Assembly (NCBI GenBank): GCA_017938645.1
Contig: JAGBBE010000115.1
Coordinates: 1-62,930 of the forward strand
Reading direction: 5' to 3'
Length of the DNA: 62,930 bases
Origin: Clostridia bacterium
GTDB lineage: Bacteria > Bacillota_A > Clostridia > Christensenellales > Aristaeellaceae
The translations under genes were made by a program, and so were the position numbers. The notes under the pieces were generated by a model. It ran no database searches. It was not told the origin of the DNA and saw only the letters and a program-made list of their open reading frames with translations. Positions 25,761-33,718 of this stretch are shown here, piece after piece (the stretch's first letter is position 1; each line of letters opens with the position of its first letter).

Positions 25761-26261
25761 TCATTTGCGCATGCCGGAAAAGAGATATCCCAGCGCGCCG
25801 CTGACCTGAACGTGCAGATAATCCTCCGAATAACCCAGAACAGTATAGCTGGTTCCGGCAGGCAGAACGGCCAGCACCGACGCATCGCCGATGGGGCTTG
25901 CAAGCAGGCGAACCTCCTGCTGCGCCGTATGCACAGGATGCATGCTTTGTACCGGCGTCTTTTTTGCATCGGCGAGATAGCGCTTCATCATGAAGCCAAA
26001 CGCGCTGCCGCGGTCATGGCCGATCTCCACATAGACCCAGTCCGGACTGGTTTCGTACTCGGATACAAGCCGGACAAGCGTGCCGTTGTAGTATTTGCCG
26101 ACGGATTCGGCCTCCATCCACGGATGCTCGCGCAGGTTGAGGCAGTCGCCGGAATCCGGGTTATTCACCACCGCATAGGTGCCGGATGGGAAATAGGTTC
26201 CATCCGCCAGTGCAGACAGAGGAAGCATGAAAAGAAGAAGGAGGAGCAGCAAGTGCTTCAT
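25761..26261 (-). CDS. Secreted SH3-domain protein
   Basis: Exported protein of 166 aa. A strong signal peptide (LLLLLLLFMLPLSALA|DG) is followed by two bacterial SH3-like segments: CLNLREHPWMEAESVGKYYNGTLVRLVSEY with DWVYVEIG, and EVRLLASPIGDASVLAVLPAGTSYTVLGYSEDYLHVQVSGALGYL. Such domains usually bind peptidoglycan or other cell-wall polymers. No enzymatic domain is attached. Its ribosome-binding site lies in the arm of the hairpin at 26266-26318, so its translation may be affected by that structure. Confidence 0.85.
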   Translation of the reverse strand: MKHLLLLLLLFMLPLSALADGTYFPSGTYAVVNNPDSGDCLNLREHPWMEAESVGKYYNGTLVRLVSEYETSPDWVYVEIGHDRGSAFGFMMKRYLADAKKTPVQSMHPVHTAQQEVRLLASPIGDASVLAVLPAGTSYTVLGYSEDYLHVQVSGALGYLFSGMRK

Positions 26262-26265
26262 TGGA

Positions 26266-26318
26266 AAAACCGCCTTTCACAGTCCGTATGTTCAATCAAC
26301 GGATGGAAAGGCGGTTTT
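26266..26318 (-). terminator. Terminator of the IMPase operon overlapping the SH3-gene ribosome-binding site
   Basis: AAAACCGCCTTTC (26266-26278) pairs with GAAAGGCGGTTTT (26306-26318), with inner TCCG/CGGA. On the minus strand the arm ends GGCGGTTTTT like a terminator, and the same arm contains AAAGGCGG, the only SD candidate for the gene at 26261. Confidence 0.7.
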
Positions 26319-26338
26319 CTTCCTTGAATTTGGAAAAA

Positions 26339-27112
26339 TTATGCGTTCAGCGTCTCATATACGCCGTCGTAAAGCTGCGGACAGGAAGCGATTACATTTC
26401 CGGTCACGAGGCAGCTTTCGGCATCGCCCGGCCAGCCGGTTACTTTGCCGCCGGCTTCCTGAACGATCAGCACGCCTGCAGCGATATCGTAGAGGTTCAG
26501 ATCCAGCTCCACATAGGCCTCGAACCGTCCGCAGGCGGTGAAGCACAAATCCAGCGCAGCCGAGCCCAGGCGGCGCATGTCGGAAAAGTTTTGGCGCATG
26601 CGAGGCAGCAGACGGATGATGCGCGCGCCCTTTTCATCGCTGCGGTGGGCAAAGGCCATGGCCACGATGGCGTCGCGCAGCACGGTCTGGGAGCTAACGC
26701 GGATAGGCTTTCCGTTCATGAACGCGCCGCAGCCTCTGGCGGCGGTGTACATTTCGTCAAGTCTGGGGCAGTATACGCAGCCGACCACAATTTCGCCCTT
26801 TTCCTCATAGGCGATGGAGATGGTATACAGCGGCAGATCGCAGATGAAGTTCGTGGTGCCGTCGATGGGATCCACAATCCAGCGTCCGGCGCTGCCCTTC
26901 TGTTCGCCGTTCTCTTCGCCGAGGAAACCGTCCTGAGGGAACTCGGAGAGCAGCATCTCGCGAATGAGCGCTTCGCTGCCGCGGTCGCAGTCGGTTACAT
27001 AGTCGTTGCTCTGCTTGTGCGACACGGAAAAAGACGGCTGGCTGAGCAGGTATTCTCCGGCCTTTCTGGCGGCTGCGATGGCGGCGTCAAGTCGGTTCTG
27101 ATAGGGATTCAT
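26339..27112 (-). CDS. Inositol monophosphatase family protein
   Basis: Mg-dependent sugar/inositol phosphatase of 257 aa. Motifs are GEENGEQKG (metal-binding Glu), IVDPIDGTTNF (the paired Asp motif) and YDIAAGVLIVQEAGG, where the usual WD is YD with the metal-ligand Asp kept. It could hydrolyse inositol-1-phosphate or related sugar phosphates (SuhB-like). The ATG follows the M18 aminopeptidase stop by 4 bases with AAGGAAG overlapping that stop, so the pair is one transcript. Confidence 0.9.
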   Translation of the reverse strand: MNPYQNRLDAAIAAARKAGEYLLSQPSFSVSHKQSNDYVTDCDRGSEALIREMLLSEFPQDGFLGEENGEQKGSAGRWIVDPIDGTTNFICDLPLYTISIAYEEKGEIVVGCVYCPRLDEMYTAARGCGAFMNGKPIRVSSQTVLRDAIVAMAFAHRSDEKGARIIRLLPRMRQNFSDMRRLGSAALDLCFTACGRFEAYVELDLNLYDIAAGVLIVQEAGGKVTGWPGDAESCLVTGNVIASCPQLYDGVYETLNA

Positions 27113-27116
27113 CGTT

Positions 27117-28508
27117 TCACGCTTCCTTCATGAAGGCGGCGTAGGCCTTGACAGCCTCATAAAGGTCGGCCTTGGAGATGATCTCCAGCGGCGCATGCAT
27201 GGAAAGAACCGGCACGCCGGAGTCGATGACTTCCATGCCGTAGAGCGCGCAGATGTAGGCGATGGTTCCGCCGCCGCCCACGTCCACCTTGCCAAGCTCG
27301 GCGGTCTGCCAGCAGATGTCGTTGTCGTCCATGATCCTGCGCAGCTTTCCGATGAATTCGGCGTTGGCGTCGTTGGAGCCGGACTTGCCGCGGGAGCCGG
27401 TGAACTTGTTGTAGCATACGCCGCGTCCGAGGAAGGCGGCATTCTTCTTTTCAAAGGCGGAGGCATAGAGCGGATCGTAACCGGCGCTCACGTCGCAGGA
27501 GAGCATGCGGCAGGCGGCCAGCGCACGGCGCAGGTTGAGCTCGCTGTATGCGGGTGTGGTGAGGTTGAGAAGCTCGGCCACGGCGTTTTCAAAATACTTG
27601 GCGCGCATGCCGGTGGCGCCCACGGAGCCGATCTCTTCCTTGTCGGCCAGAATGCAGCAGCAGGTGGAATCGGGCGTTTCGGCAAGGCTCAGCAGCGCTT
27701 CCACAGAGGCGTAGGCGCACACGCGGTCGTCGTGGCCGTAGCCAAGGATCATGCTGCGGTCGAGGCCGAAGTCGCGCGCTTTGTCGGCGGGAACCACTTC
27801 GATTTCAGCAGAGAGCATGTCTTCCTCTTCGATGCCGTACTTTTCCTCGAGGATTTTGAGAAGCATCGCCTTCACAGGCTCTTTCTGCTCTTCATCCTCC
27901 ACCAGGGGACGGCCGCAGAGCATGATGTCAAGGCCTTCGCCGGTGATGACTTCGCTGGCCTTCTTGCCCATCTGCTCGCCGGAGAGGTGAATAAGCAGAT
28001 CGCTCAGGCCCACGACCGGATCGTCTGCATCCTCGCCGATGGTGACGCTGACGACAGTGCCATCCTTCTTGGCCACCACGCCGTGCAGTGCAAGCGGACG
28101 GGCGACCCACTGGTACTTCTTGATGCCGCCGTAGTAGTGGGTGTCGCCGTAGGCAAAGTCGCTGTCCTCATAGAACGGGTTCTGCTTGAGGTCCATGCGG
28201 GGAGAATCGATGTGGGAGCCGACGATGTTCATGCCTTCGACAAGGGGCTTCTTGCCCAGATGGAAGAGCATGACGGCCTTGCCCATGCAGTTGACGTAAA
28301 CCTTTGCGCCGGGATAGAGAGGCGCGCCGGACTTGATGGCGTCGCTCAGATCGGTATAGCCGGCCTCTTTGGCCATGGCGATGGTGATGTCGGTGCATTC
28401 GCGCTCAGTTTTGCCGCAGTCAAGGTAATCGCGATATTTTTTGCTGATGCTTTCCAGCTCGCCGAGAGCCTTTTCGTCGTATTTCTTCCAGGCGTTGGGT
28501 CGTTCCAT
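27117..28508 (-). CDS. M18 family aminopeptidase
   Basis: Zinc-dependent cytosolic aminopeptidase of 463 aa, removing N-terminal (often acidic) residues from peptides. Metal and catalytic motifs are visible in order: GSHIDSPRMD with the first His ligand, DKEEIGS with the paired Glu residues, a DD region (GYGHDDRVCA), and the last His in SMHAPLEI. Full length for the M18 family. GGAGGG precedes the ATG. It is the first gene of a pair with the inositol monophosphatase family gene. Confidence 0.93.
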   Translation of the reverse strand: MERPNAWKKYDEKALGELESISKKYRDYLDCGKTERECTDITIAMAKEAGYTDLSDAIKSGAPLYPGAKVYVNCMGKAVMLFHLGKKPLVEGMNIVGSHIDSPRMDLKQNPFYEDSDFAYGDTHYYGGIKKYQWVARPLALHGVVAKKDGTVVSVTIGEDADDPVVGLSDLLIHLSGEQMGKKASEVITGEGLDIMLCGRPLVEDEEQKEPVKAMLLKILEEKYGIEEEDMLSAEIEVVPADKARDFGLDRSMILGYGHDDRVCAYASVEALLSLAETPDSTCCCILADKEEIGSVGATGMRAKYFENAVAELLNLTTPAYSELNLRRALAACRMLSCDVSAGYDPLYASAFEKKNAAFLGRGVCYNKFTGSRGKSGSNDANAEFIGKLRRIMDDNDICWQTAELGKVDVGGGGTIAYICALYGMEVIDSGVPVLSMHAPLEIISKADLYEAVKAYAAFMKEA

Positions 28509-28542
28509 AGCTTAGTTCCCTCCATATATATTGATGAATGAA

Positions 28543-29091
28543 TCAGCGCTTCTTTTTGGTTTCCTGTCCCTTGGGCATCTTTGCATTGAGCAGGGCCCAG
28601 ATTTCGTCGGGCGTGGCGTCGGCCTGGCCGTCGGGAAGCAGGAAGGCCTTGGTGGGCAGGGCGTAGAGATAAATGCAGCCCTTGGTGCGGTGCGCGGTGT
28701 GCATCTGCGACCATTTGAGGGTCATGTGCTCGTTTTTGGCGGTGCCAAGCGAGCGGATGAACACGCCTTCCTCCTCATCAGACAAAACCACCTCATATAC
28801 CAGGCGCGGCAGCTTCTGCGCTCTGATGTTGGCGGAAATGGAAGACAGGAAGGAGCCCACATACACAGCAGGCATGCCGATGGCGATCACAGAAAGCACA
28901 GTGCCCAGCATCACAGCGCCGTCGACGTGGTTCATAATGAAGCATACGATGGCAGCGGTAAGCAGAATGGAGCCGAAGATGGCGGGAGAGTGCCAGCGCT
29001 TGTTTTTGACAAAGGTGTCGTACATGGCGAAGCGGCGGAAGGTGCGTCCGTCCATTTTGACGCGGACGGTGATCTTTTTGGATTTGGACAT
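28543..29091 (-). CDS. Small membrane protein, YcxB-like
   Basis: Protein of 182 aa with two adjacent transmembrane segments (SPAIFGSILLTAAIVCFIMN and MLGTVLSVIAIGMPAVYVGSFL, residues about 36-84) and a cytoplasmic C-terminal domain resembling the YcxB-like/PH-like family (YEVVLSDEEEGVFIRS ... LKWSQMHTAHRTKGCIYLY). The ATG at 29091 has AGGAGG seven bases before it; the frame extends upstream to 29172 without a site. Function unknown. The following M18 gene starts 34 bases later. Confidence 0.75.
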   Translation of the reverse strand: MSKSKKITVRVKMDGRTFRRFAMYDTFVKNKRWHSPAIFGSILLTAAIVCFIMNHVDGAVMLGTVLSVIAIGMPAVYVGSFLSSISANIRAQKLPRLVYEVVLSDEEEGVFIRSLGTAKNEHMTLKWSQMHTAHRTKGCIYLYALPTKAFLLPDGQADATPDEIWALLNAKMPKGQETKKKR

Positions 29092-29132
29092 GGATAAAGC
29101 CTCCTGAAACAGATGCGTCGTCAGTGGTACTA

Positions 29133-29155
29133 TTTTCGCACAGATTCGTGCAAAA
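29133..29155. promoter_or_regulatory. Imperfect dyad in the YcxB-TRAP divergent region
   Basis: TTTTCGCAC, six bases, GTGCAAAA. It is an operator-like inverted repeat about 45 bases before the YcxB-like start. No regulator gene is next to it. Confidence 0.35.
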
Positions 29156-29226
29156 GACAATTCATTCGGCAAAATTTGTTGGCAGATAAATCATGAAAGC
29201 GCTTTCTGTTTTCGCTTTGTATTGGG

Positions 29227-29255
29227 TGGACAAAATGGAAGATATATGATAGAAT
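29227..29255 (+). promoter_or_regulatory. Promoter of the TRAP transporter operon
   Basis: TGGACA (29227-29232), 17-base spacer, TAGAAT (29250-29255). An overlapping alternative is TTGGGT/TATGAT a few bases upstream. Confidence 0.7.
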
Positions 29256-29265
29256 GTAAGCATCA

Positions 29266-29317
29266 ATGCGCCGGGATCGTTCGAAAAGGCGCATGCAACA
29301 ATTCCACGTCTGTGGAA
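29266..29317 (+). promoter_or_regulatory. Two hairpins in the TRAP operon leader
   Basis: ATGCGCC (29266-29272) pairs with GGCGCAT (29288-29294); TTCCAC (29302-29307) pairs with GTGGAA (29312-29317). Both lie between the start of transcription and AGGAGG. Confidence 0.5.
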
Positions 29318-29341
29318 ACACACTGTAAGGAGGAATTCCCA

Positions 29342-30334
29342 ATGAAGAAGATCCTTTCTCTGGTTCTGGCCCTCATGATGCTGCTGGGCTGCACTTCCGC
29401 TCTGGCTGAGCCCGTAACCCTGGTTTACTCCGAAGTTAACCCCATCGAAGGCACCATCGTTGGCAAGATCGCCATGTTCTTCAAGGAGAAGGTTGAAGAG
29501 CTGTCCGGCGGCAGCGTGATCATCGACGTTCAGGGCTCTGGCGTGCTCGGCACCGAAGCCCAGATCCTCGACGGCATCATGATGGATGCTGGCACCGTTG
29601 ACATCAGCCGCATCTCTGCTTTCGCTCTGACCAGCTACGGCTGCAACAAGGCGAAGCTCCTCTCTCTGCCCTTCGTTTTCGCCAACCGCACCCACTTCTG
29701 GAACTTCGCCAACTCTGAGATGGCTGCCGACTTCCTGGCTGAGCCCCAGGAGATCGGCCTGCCCCTGCGCGGCATCTGCTACGGCGAAGAAGGCTTCCGT
29801 CACTTCTTCTTCAAGACCGATCTGCCCATCACCGACATCACCTCTCTGAAGGATCTGAAGATCCGCGTTTCCGAAGACCCCGTTATGACCGGCATGGTCA
29901 AGGGCCTGGGCGCCTATCCCACCACCGTTTCCTTCACCGAGCTGTACAGCGCTCTGCAGTCCGGCGTTGTTGATGGCGCCGAACAGCCCATCGCCAACTA
30001 CAAGTCCAACGCTTTCCCGGAAGTTGCCAACACCCTGCTGCTTGACGGCCACACCCTGGGCGCCATCCAGATCGTGATCACCGACATGGGCTGGGCGAAG
30101 CTGGACGAGGCTCAGCAGGCTGCCATCCTGGAAGCCGGCAAGCTGACCCAGGCTTACAACGCTGAAATCGTTGAAGCTGCTGAGGCTGAGGTTCTCGAAG
30201 CTCTGAAGGCCGAAGGCTGCAACATCATCGACGTCGCCGACAAGACCCCCTACGTCGAGGCCTGCAAGCCCATCGTGGAGTCCAACATCGGCAACCTGAC
30301 CGCTGAGTACGAAGCCATCCAGAACCTGAAGTAA
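29342..30334 (+). CDS. TRAP transporter substrate-binding protein (DctP family)
   Basis: Secreted receptor of 330 aa. The signal peptide (KKILSLVLALMMLLGCTSALA) contains LLGC, a plausible lipobox. Mature motifs typical of DctP proteins are SGGSVIIDVQGSGVLG, LKDLKIRVSEDPVM with the arginine that binds substrate carboxylates, and VSFTELYSALQSGVVDGAEQP. It should bind an organic acid such as a sugar acid or C4-dicarboxylate. AAGGAGG precedes the ATG. Codon use is strongly restricted compared with neighbours, suggesting high expression. Exact ligand unknown. Confidence 0.93.
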   Translation: MKKILSLVLALMMLLGCTSALAEPVTLVYSEVNPIEGTIVGKIAMFFKEKVEELSGGSVIIDVQGSGVLGTEAQILDGIMMDAGTVDISRISAFALTSYGCNKAKLLSLPFVFANRTHFWNFANSEMAADFLAEPQEIGLPLRGICYGEEGFRHFFFKTDLPITDITSLKDLKIRVSEDPVMTGMVKGLGAYPTTVSFTELYSALQSGVVDGAEQPIANYKSNAFPEVANTLLLDGHTLGAIQIVITDMGWAKLDEAQQAAILEAGKLTQAYNAEIVEAAEAEVLEALKAEGCNIIDVADKTPYVEACKPIVESNIGNLTAEYEAIQNLK

Positions 30335-30393
30335 TTGCGTATCCGGCGTTGCTGCTAAGGCAGTGCTAAGAAACGCTGAATAAACGGTTATCC

Positions 30394-30426
30394 GGGAGCG
30401 CGGGGTTCCTGCCTGCGCTCCCTTTT
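30394..30426 (+). terminator. Attenuating hairpin between dctP- and dctQ-like genes
   Basis: GGGAGCGC, 13-base loop, GCGCTCCC then TTTTCGC. It sits 60 bases after the receptor stop and before the permease genes, so only part of transcription would continue. Confidence 0.65.
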
Positions 30427-30458
30427 CGCATCGAATTAAGCAAGAGGGAGGAAAGATC

Positions 30459-30992
30459 ATGCTGAAGATCTTTCATGCTCTGGAGAAGATCAAGCCGGTG
30501 TATGACATCGCTGAGAAGATCATGATGCTCATCTGCAAACTTCTCCTGGTAGCCGACATTCTGATTACCTGCTTCATGGTAATCGGACGTTATGTACCCT
30601 TCATTCCTGCTCCCGTCTGGGGCGAGCAGGTGGTTCTGACCCTGATGGTCTACATGGCTGTTCTTTCCGCCACGCTGGCCATCCGCAATAACGCTCACAT
30701 CCGCATGACCTGCTTCGACCCCTTCCTGCCCAAGAAACTGGTTATGGTTCTGGATATTATCAGCGACCTGCTGGTCATGGTTCTGGGCTACGTGATGCTC
30801 ACCAGCGGCTGGACTGCCGCCATCAAGCTGGGCTCCCGCGGCTTCTATGACTCTCTGCCCTGGCTGAGCCGCTTCTGGATGTATCTGCCCGTGCCCGTTG
30901 CCGGCGCCGGCATGCTCATTTTTGAACTTGAGCAGCTCTTCCAGCACATCAAGGCGTTCTTTATCAAGGAAGAAAAGGAGGTTGCCGCGTAA
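30459..30992 (+). CDS. TRAP transporter small permease (DctQ family)
   Basis: Membrane protein of 177 aa with four transmembrane segments. Typical DctQ features are the motif around VVLTLMVYMAVLSATLAIRNNAHIRM (residues about 61-86) and a charged C-terminal tail. It partners the large DctM subunit, whose ATG overlaps its stop by one base (TAATG). GGGAGG precedes the start. Confidence 0.9.
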   Translation: MLKIFHALEKIKPVYDIAEKIMMLICKLLLVADILITCFMVIGRYVPFIPAPVWGEQVVLTLMVYMAVLSATLAIRNNAHIRMTCFDPFLPKKLVMVLDIISDLLVMVLGYVMLTSGWTAAIKLGSRGFYDSLPWLSRFWMYLPVPVAGAGMLIFELEQLFQHIKAFFIKEEKEVAA

Positions 30993-32284
30993 TGGATGCG
31001 AATACGATTGCTGTAATTATTCTCCTTGGCAGCTTCTTTGCCATGATTCTCCTGCGCGTGCCGATCGCCTACGCCGTAGGTCTGTCCACGGTTTTCTGCC
31101 TCATGTACATGGGCAAGCCTCTGACCACCATTCCTCAGCAGCTGGTTAAGGGCATGTGGTCCTTCAGCCTCATGGCTGTTCCCTTCTTTATTACCATGGG
31201 CTGCCTGATGGGTTCCGGCGGCATTTCCGAAAAGCTGGTTGCGCTGGCCAACTCCGCAGTTGGCTGGATGCGCGGCGGCCTGGGCATGGTTAACGTTGTG
31301 GACAGCTACTTCTTCGGCGGCATCTCCGGTTCCGCCGCGGCTGACACCGCTTCCCTCGGCTCCATCCTGATCCCTATGATGGTCGACCAGGGCTATGACG
31401 CCGACTTCTCCACCGCGCTCACCATCGCCTCCTCCGTGGAAGGCATTCTGGTTCCCCCGAGCCACAACATGGTGCTCTACGCCACCGCCGCCGGCGGCAT
31501 CAGCGTTGGCAGCCTGTTCATGGCCGGCTACCTCCCGGGCGGCGTTCTGGCGCTGAGCCTGGCTGTGGGTACCTACATCATCGCCATCAAGCGCAACTAT
31601 CCCAAGGGTGAAAAATTCAGCATCAAGGGATTGCTCAAGCAGCTGAAGACTTCCATCTGGGCGCTTGCCTGCATCCTGATCGTGGTCGTGGGCGTGGTCA
31701 TGGGCCTGTTCACCGCCACCGAGTCTGCCGCTGTGGCCGTTATCTACTCCCTGTTCGTGGCCGTGTACATCTACAAGGGACTGAACTGGAAGGGCGTCTG
31801 GAACGCTCTGAACGAGTGCGTGAGCACGCTGTCCATCGTTCTGATCCTGATTGCGACCTCCACGGGCTTCGGCTACTGCCTGACCCTGCTGCACGTGCCG
31901 GATATCGCCGCCAAGGCCATCATGGGCGTGAGCTCCAACCCCATCGTGATCGCGCTGCTGCTCAACCTGATCCTGCTGGTGCTGGGCATGGTTATGGATA
32001 TGGCTCCCATCATCCTGATCTCCACACCCATCCTGCTGCCCATCGCGCAGTCTATCGGCATCGATCCCATCACCTACGGCATCATGCTGATGCTCAACTG
32101 CGGCATCGGTCTGCTGACCCCGCCGGTCGGCTCCGTGCTCTTCATCGGCTCCGCCGTTTCCAAGGTGCCCATGGAGAAGGTCGTCAAGGCCATGCTGCCG
32201 TTCTACCTGTGCATGGTCGCGGCTCTGCTGATGATCACCTTCATCCCGCAGATCACGCTGTTCCTGCCCGGTCTGTTCATGTAA
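30992..32284 (+). CDS. TRAP transporter large permease (DctM family)
   Basis: Membrane carrier of 430 aa with about twelve transmembrane segments that couples sodium entry to uptake of the acid delivered by the DctP receptor. Conserved DctM segments are RVPIAYAVGLS, the SGSAAADTASLGSILIPMM loop, VPPSHNMVLYA, and GLLTPPVGSVLFIGSAVS near the C-terminus. Directly overlapping the DctQ-like gene. Two hairpins after the stop end the operon. Confidence 0.93.
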   Translation: MDANTIAVIILLGSFFAMILLRVPIAYAVGLSTVFCLMYMGKPLTTIPQQLVKGMWSFSLMAVPFFITMGCLMGSGGISEKLVALANSAVGWMRGGLGMVNVVDSYFFGGISGSAAADTASLGSILIPMMVDQGYDADFSTALTIASSVEGILVPPSHNMVLYATAAGGISVGSLFMAGYLPGGVLALSLAVGTYIIAIKRNYPKGEKFSIKGLLKQLKTSIWALACILIVVVGVVMGLFTATESAAVAVIYSLFVAVYIYKGLNWKGVWNALNECVSTLSIVLILIATSTGFGYCLTLLHVPDIAAKAIMGVSSNPIVIALLLNLILLVLGMVMDMAPIILISTPILLPIAQSIGIDPITYGIMLMLNCGIGLLTPPVGSVLFIGSAVSKVPMEKVVKAMLPFYLCMVAALLMITFIPQITLFLPGLFM

Positions 32285-32296
32285 ACAGCGGCGAAG

Positions 32297-32338
32297 CCGG
32301 GAGGTATCGGAGGGCTGCGGCCCTCCGATACCTCCCGG
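32297..32338 (+). repeat. 18-bp perfect inverted repeat after the TRAP operon
   Basis: CCGGGAGGTATCGGAGGG (32297-32314), six-base loop, and the exact complement (32321-32338). No T-tract follows. It probably acts as a 3'-end protecting hairpin ahead of the true terminator at 32360. Confidence 0.85.
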
Positions 32339-32359
32339 GAAATGCTGCATAGCCTGTTG

Positions 32360-32386
32360 GAGCCTGCATTGTGCAGGCTCTTTTTT
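32360..32386 (+). terminator. Terminator of the TRAP operon
   Basis: GAGCCTGCA, loop TTG, TGCAGGCTC, then TTTTTT (32381-32386). Within the 319-base gap 32285-32603 the rest is the asd promoter and leader. Confidence 0.93.
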
Positions 32387-32450
32387 GTGCCTTTTGGACA
32401 TCCTCCCACCACGATACGAAATAAGAACATTTCTGCAAAGCCTGCCAGAA

Positions 32451-32479
32451 TTGACATCACCTGCAAGCCATGGTATCCT
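32451..32479 (+). promoter_or_regulatory. Promoter of asd-dapA-dapB
   Basis: TTGACA (32451-32456), 17-base spacer, TATCCT (32474-32479). Transcription should begin near 32486-32487. Confidence 0.82.
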
Positions 32480-32486
32480 TACCCTT

Positions 32487-32572
32487 GATACGCCGCATTT
32501 ATGGGAACGCAAACGCTTTTCGGGCATAGGCTGATAACGCGCGGCGCATCGGGAAAAGCTGTTTGTGTACCC
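32487..32572 (+). promoter_or_regulatory. Structured leader of asd-dapA-dapB with crossing helices
   Basis: Helix A: GATACGCCGC (32487-32496) with GCGGCGCATC (32541-32550), nine of ten pairs. Helix B: 32503-32520 (GGGAACGCAAACGCTTTT) with 32554-32572, seventeen pairs with one bulge and one mismatch. The arms interleave, so the RNA is either a pseudoknot or a pair of exclusive folds. It does not show the conserved core of the lysine riboswitch. The ribosome-binding site is about 20 bases downstream. Confidence 0.5.
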
Positions 32573-32603
32573 CATCCTCACCCTATGAAATGGAGGTTTC
32601 CTT

Positions 32604-33695
32604 ATGCTTCAATATCGTGTAGGCATCATCGGTGCAACGGGGATGGTGGGTCAGCGCTTTGCGCTGCTTTTGAAAGATCATCCCTGGTTCCGTGTGACCT
32701 GTGTGGCGGCTTCAAGCCGTTCTGCAGGCAAAACATATGCAGAGGCCGTCGGCAGCCGCTGGGCGTTCAAGGATACGCCCATTCCGGAGAACATTGCGGG
32801 CCTGACCGTGCTGGACGCGTCCGAGGTGGAGACCATCGCCGGTCTGGTGGATTTTGTGTTCTGCGCCGTGGACATGAAGAAGGAAGAAATCCGCGCGCTG
32901 GAGGAACGCTATGCCAAGGCGGAAATTCCTGTGGTCAGCAACAACAGCGCCAACCGTCACACGCCGGATGTGCCCATGCTGATCCCGGAAATCAACGGTG
33001 ATCACGCCGCCATCATCGAACAGCAGCGCAAGCGTCTGGGCACCAAGGTCGGCTTCATCGCCGTCAAGCCCAACTGCTCCATTCAGAGCTACGTACCTGC
33101 GCTGTGGCCGCTTCAGGAGTTTGAACCCGAGCAGGTCATGGTGTGCACCTATCAGGCCATCAGCGGCGCAGGCAAGACCTTCGACACCTGGCCGGAAATG
33201 GTCGATAACGTAATTCCCTACATCGGCGGCGAGGACGAGAAGAGCGAGCGTGAGCCGCTGAAGATCTTCGGTCACATCGATGGCGAAGAAATCGTGGACG
33301 CCGTGTCTCCTGCCATCAGCGCGCAGTGTCTGCGCGTGGCGGCTTCCGACGGACATATGGCCGCCGTGAGCGTGAAGTTCAAAAAGAAGCCCACCAAAGA
33401 AGAGATTCTCGCCCGCTGGGAAAACTGTCTGCCTCAGACCTTCGGGCTGGATCTGCCTTCCGCGCCCCGCAAGTTCCTGCACTATTTTGAGGATCCCGCC
33501 CGTCCGCAGACCCGCCTCGACCGTGAAACCGACAAGGGCATGGGCATCTGCATCGGCAGGCTTCGCGAGGACCCTGTGATGGATTACAAGTTCGTCTGCC
33601 TCAGCCACAATACCCTGCGCGGCGCTGCCGGCGGCGGTGTGCTGAGCGCAGAGTATCTGTGCAAGATGGGCTACATTCCCAAGAAGGACGTCTGA
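32604..33695 (+). CDS. asd: Aspartate-semialdehyde dehydrogenase
   Basis: Second enzyme of the aspartate pathway: reduces aspartyl-4-phosphate with NADPH to aspartate-4-semialdehyde, feeding lysine, diaminopimelate, threonine and methionine synthesis. 363 aa, of the archaeal/yeast-like branch rather than the E. coli type. The nucleotide loop is GATGMVGQRF (residues 10-19); the active-site cysteine is C158 in KPNCSIQ; an arginine/histidine region (DGHMAAVSV) follows. TGGAGG precedes the ATG. First gene of asd-dapA-dapB. Confidence 0.94.
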   Translation: MLQYRVGIIGATGMVGQRFALLLKDHPWFRVTCVAASSRSAGKTYAEAVGSRWAFKDTPIPENIAGLTVLDASEVETIAGLVDFVFCAVDMKKEEIRALEERYAKAEIPVVSNNSANRHTPDVPMLIPEINGDHAAIIEQQRKRLGTKVGFIAVKPNCSIQSYVPALWPLQEFEPEQVMVCTYQAISGAGKTFDTWPEMVDNVIPYIGGEDEKSEREPLKIFGHIDGEEIVDAVSPAISAQCLRVAASDGHMAAVSVKFKKKPTKEEILARWENCLPQTFGLDLPSAPRKFLHYFEDPARPQTRLDRETDKGMGICIGRLREDPVMDYKFVCLSHNTLRGAAGGGVLSAEYLCKMGYIPKKDV

Positions 33696-33718
33696 TTTTT
33701 CTCGGAGGTTAGTCAGCA

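Noticed and set aside
30845..32581. 578-codon open frame opposite the TRAP permease genes
   Set aside because: Composition (His, Gln, Asp, Gly repeats) is that of antisense codons, and the TRAP permease reading on the other strand is clear.
32486..32603. Lysine riboswitch upstream of asd
   Set aside because: The context suggested it, but the conserved junction sequences of that class are missing; only the unassigned helices are reported.
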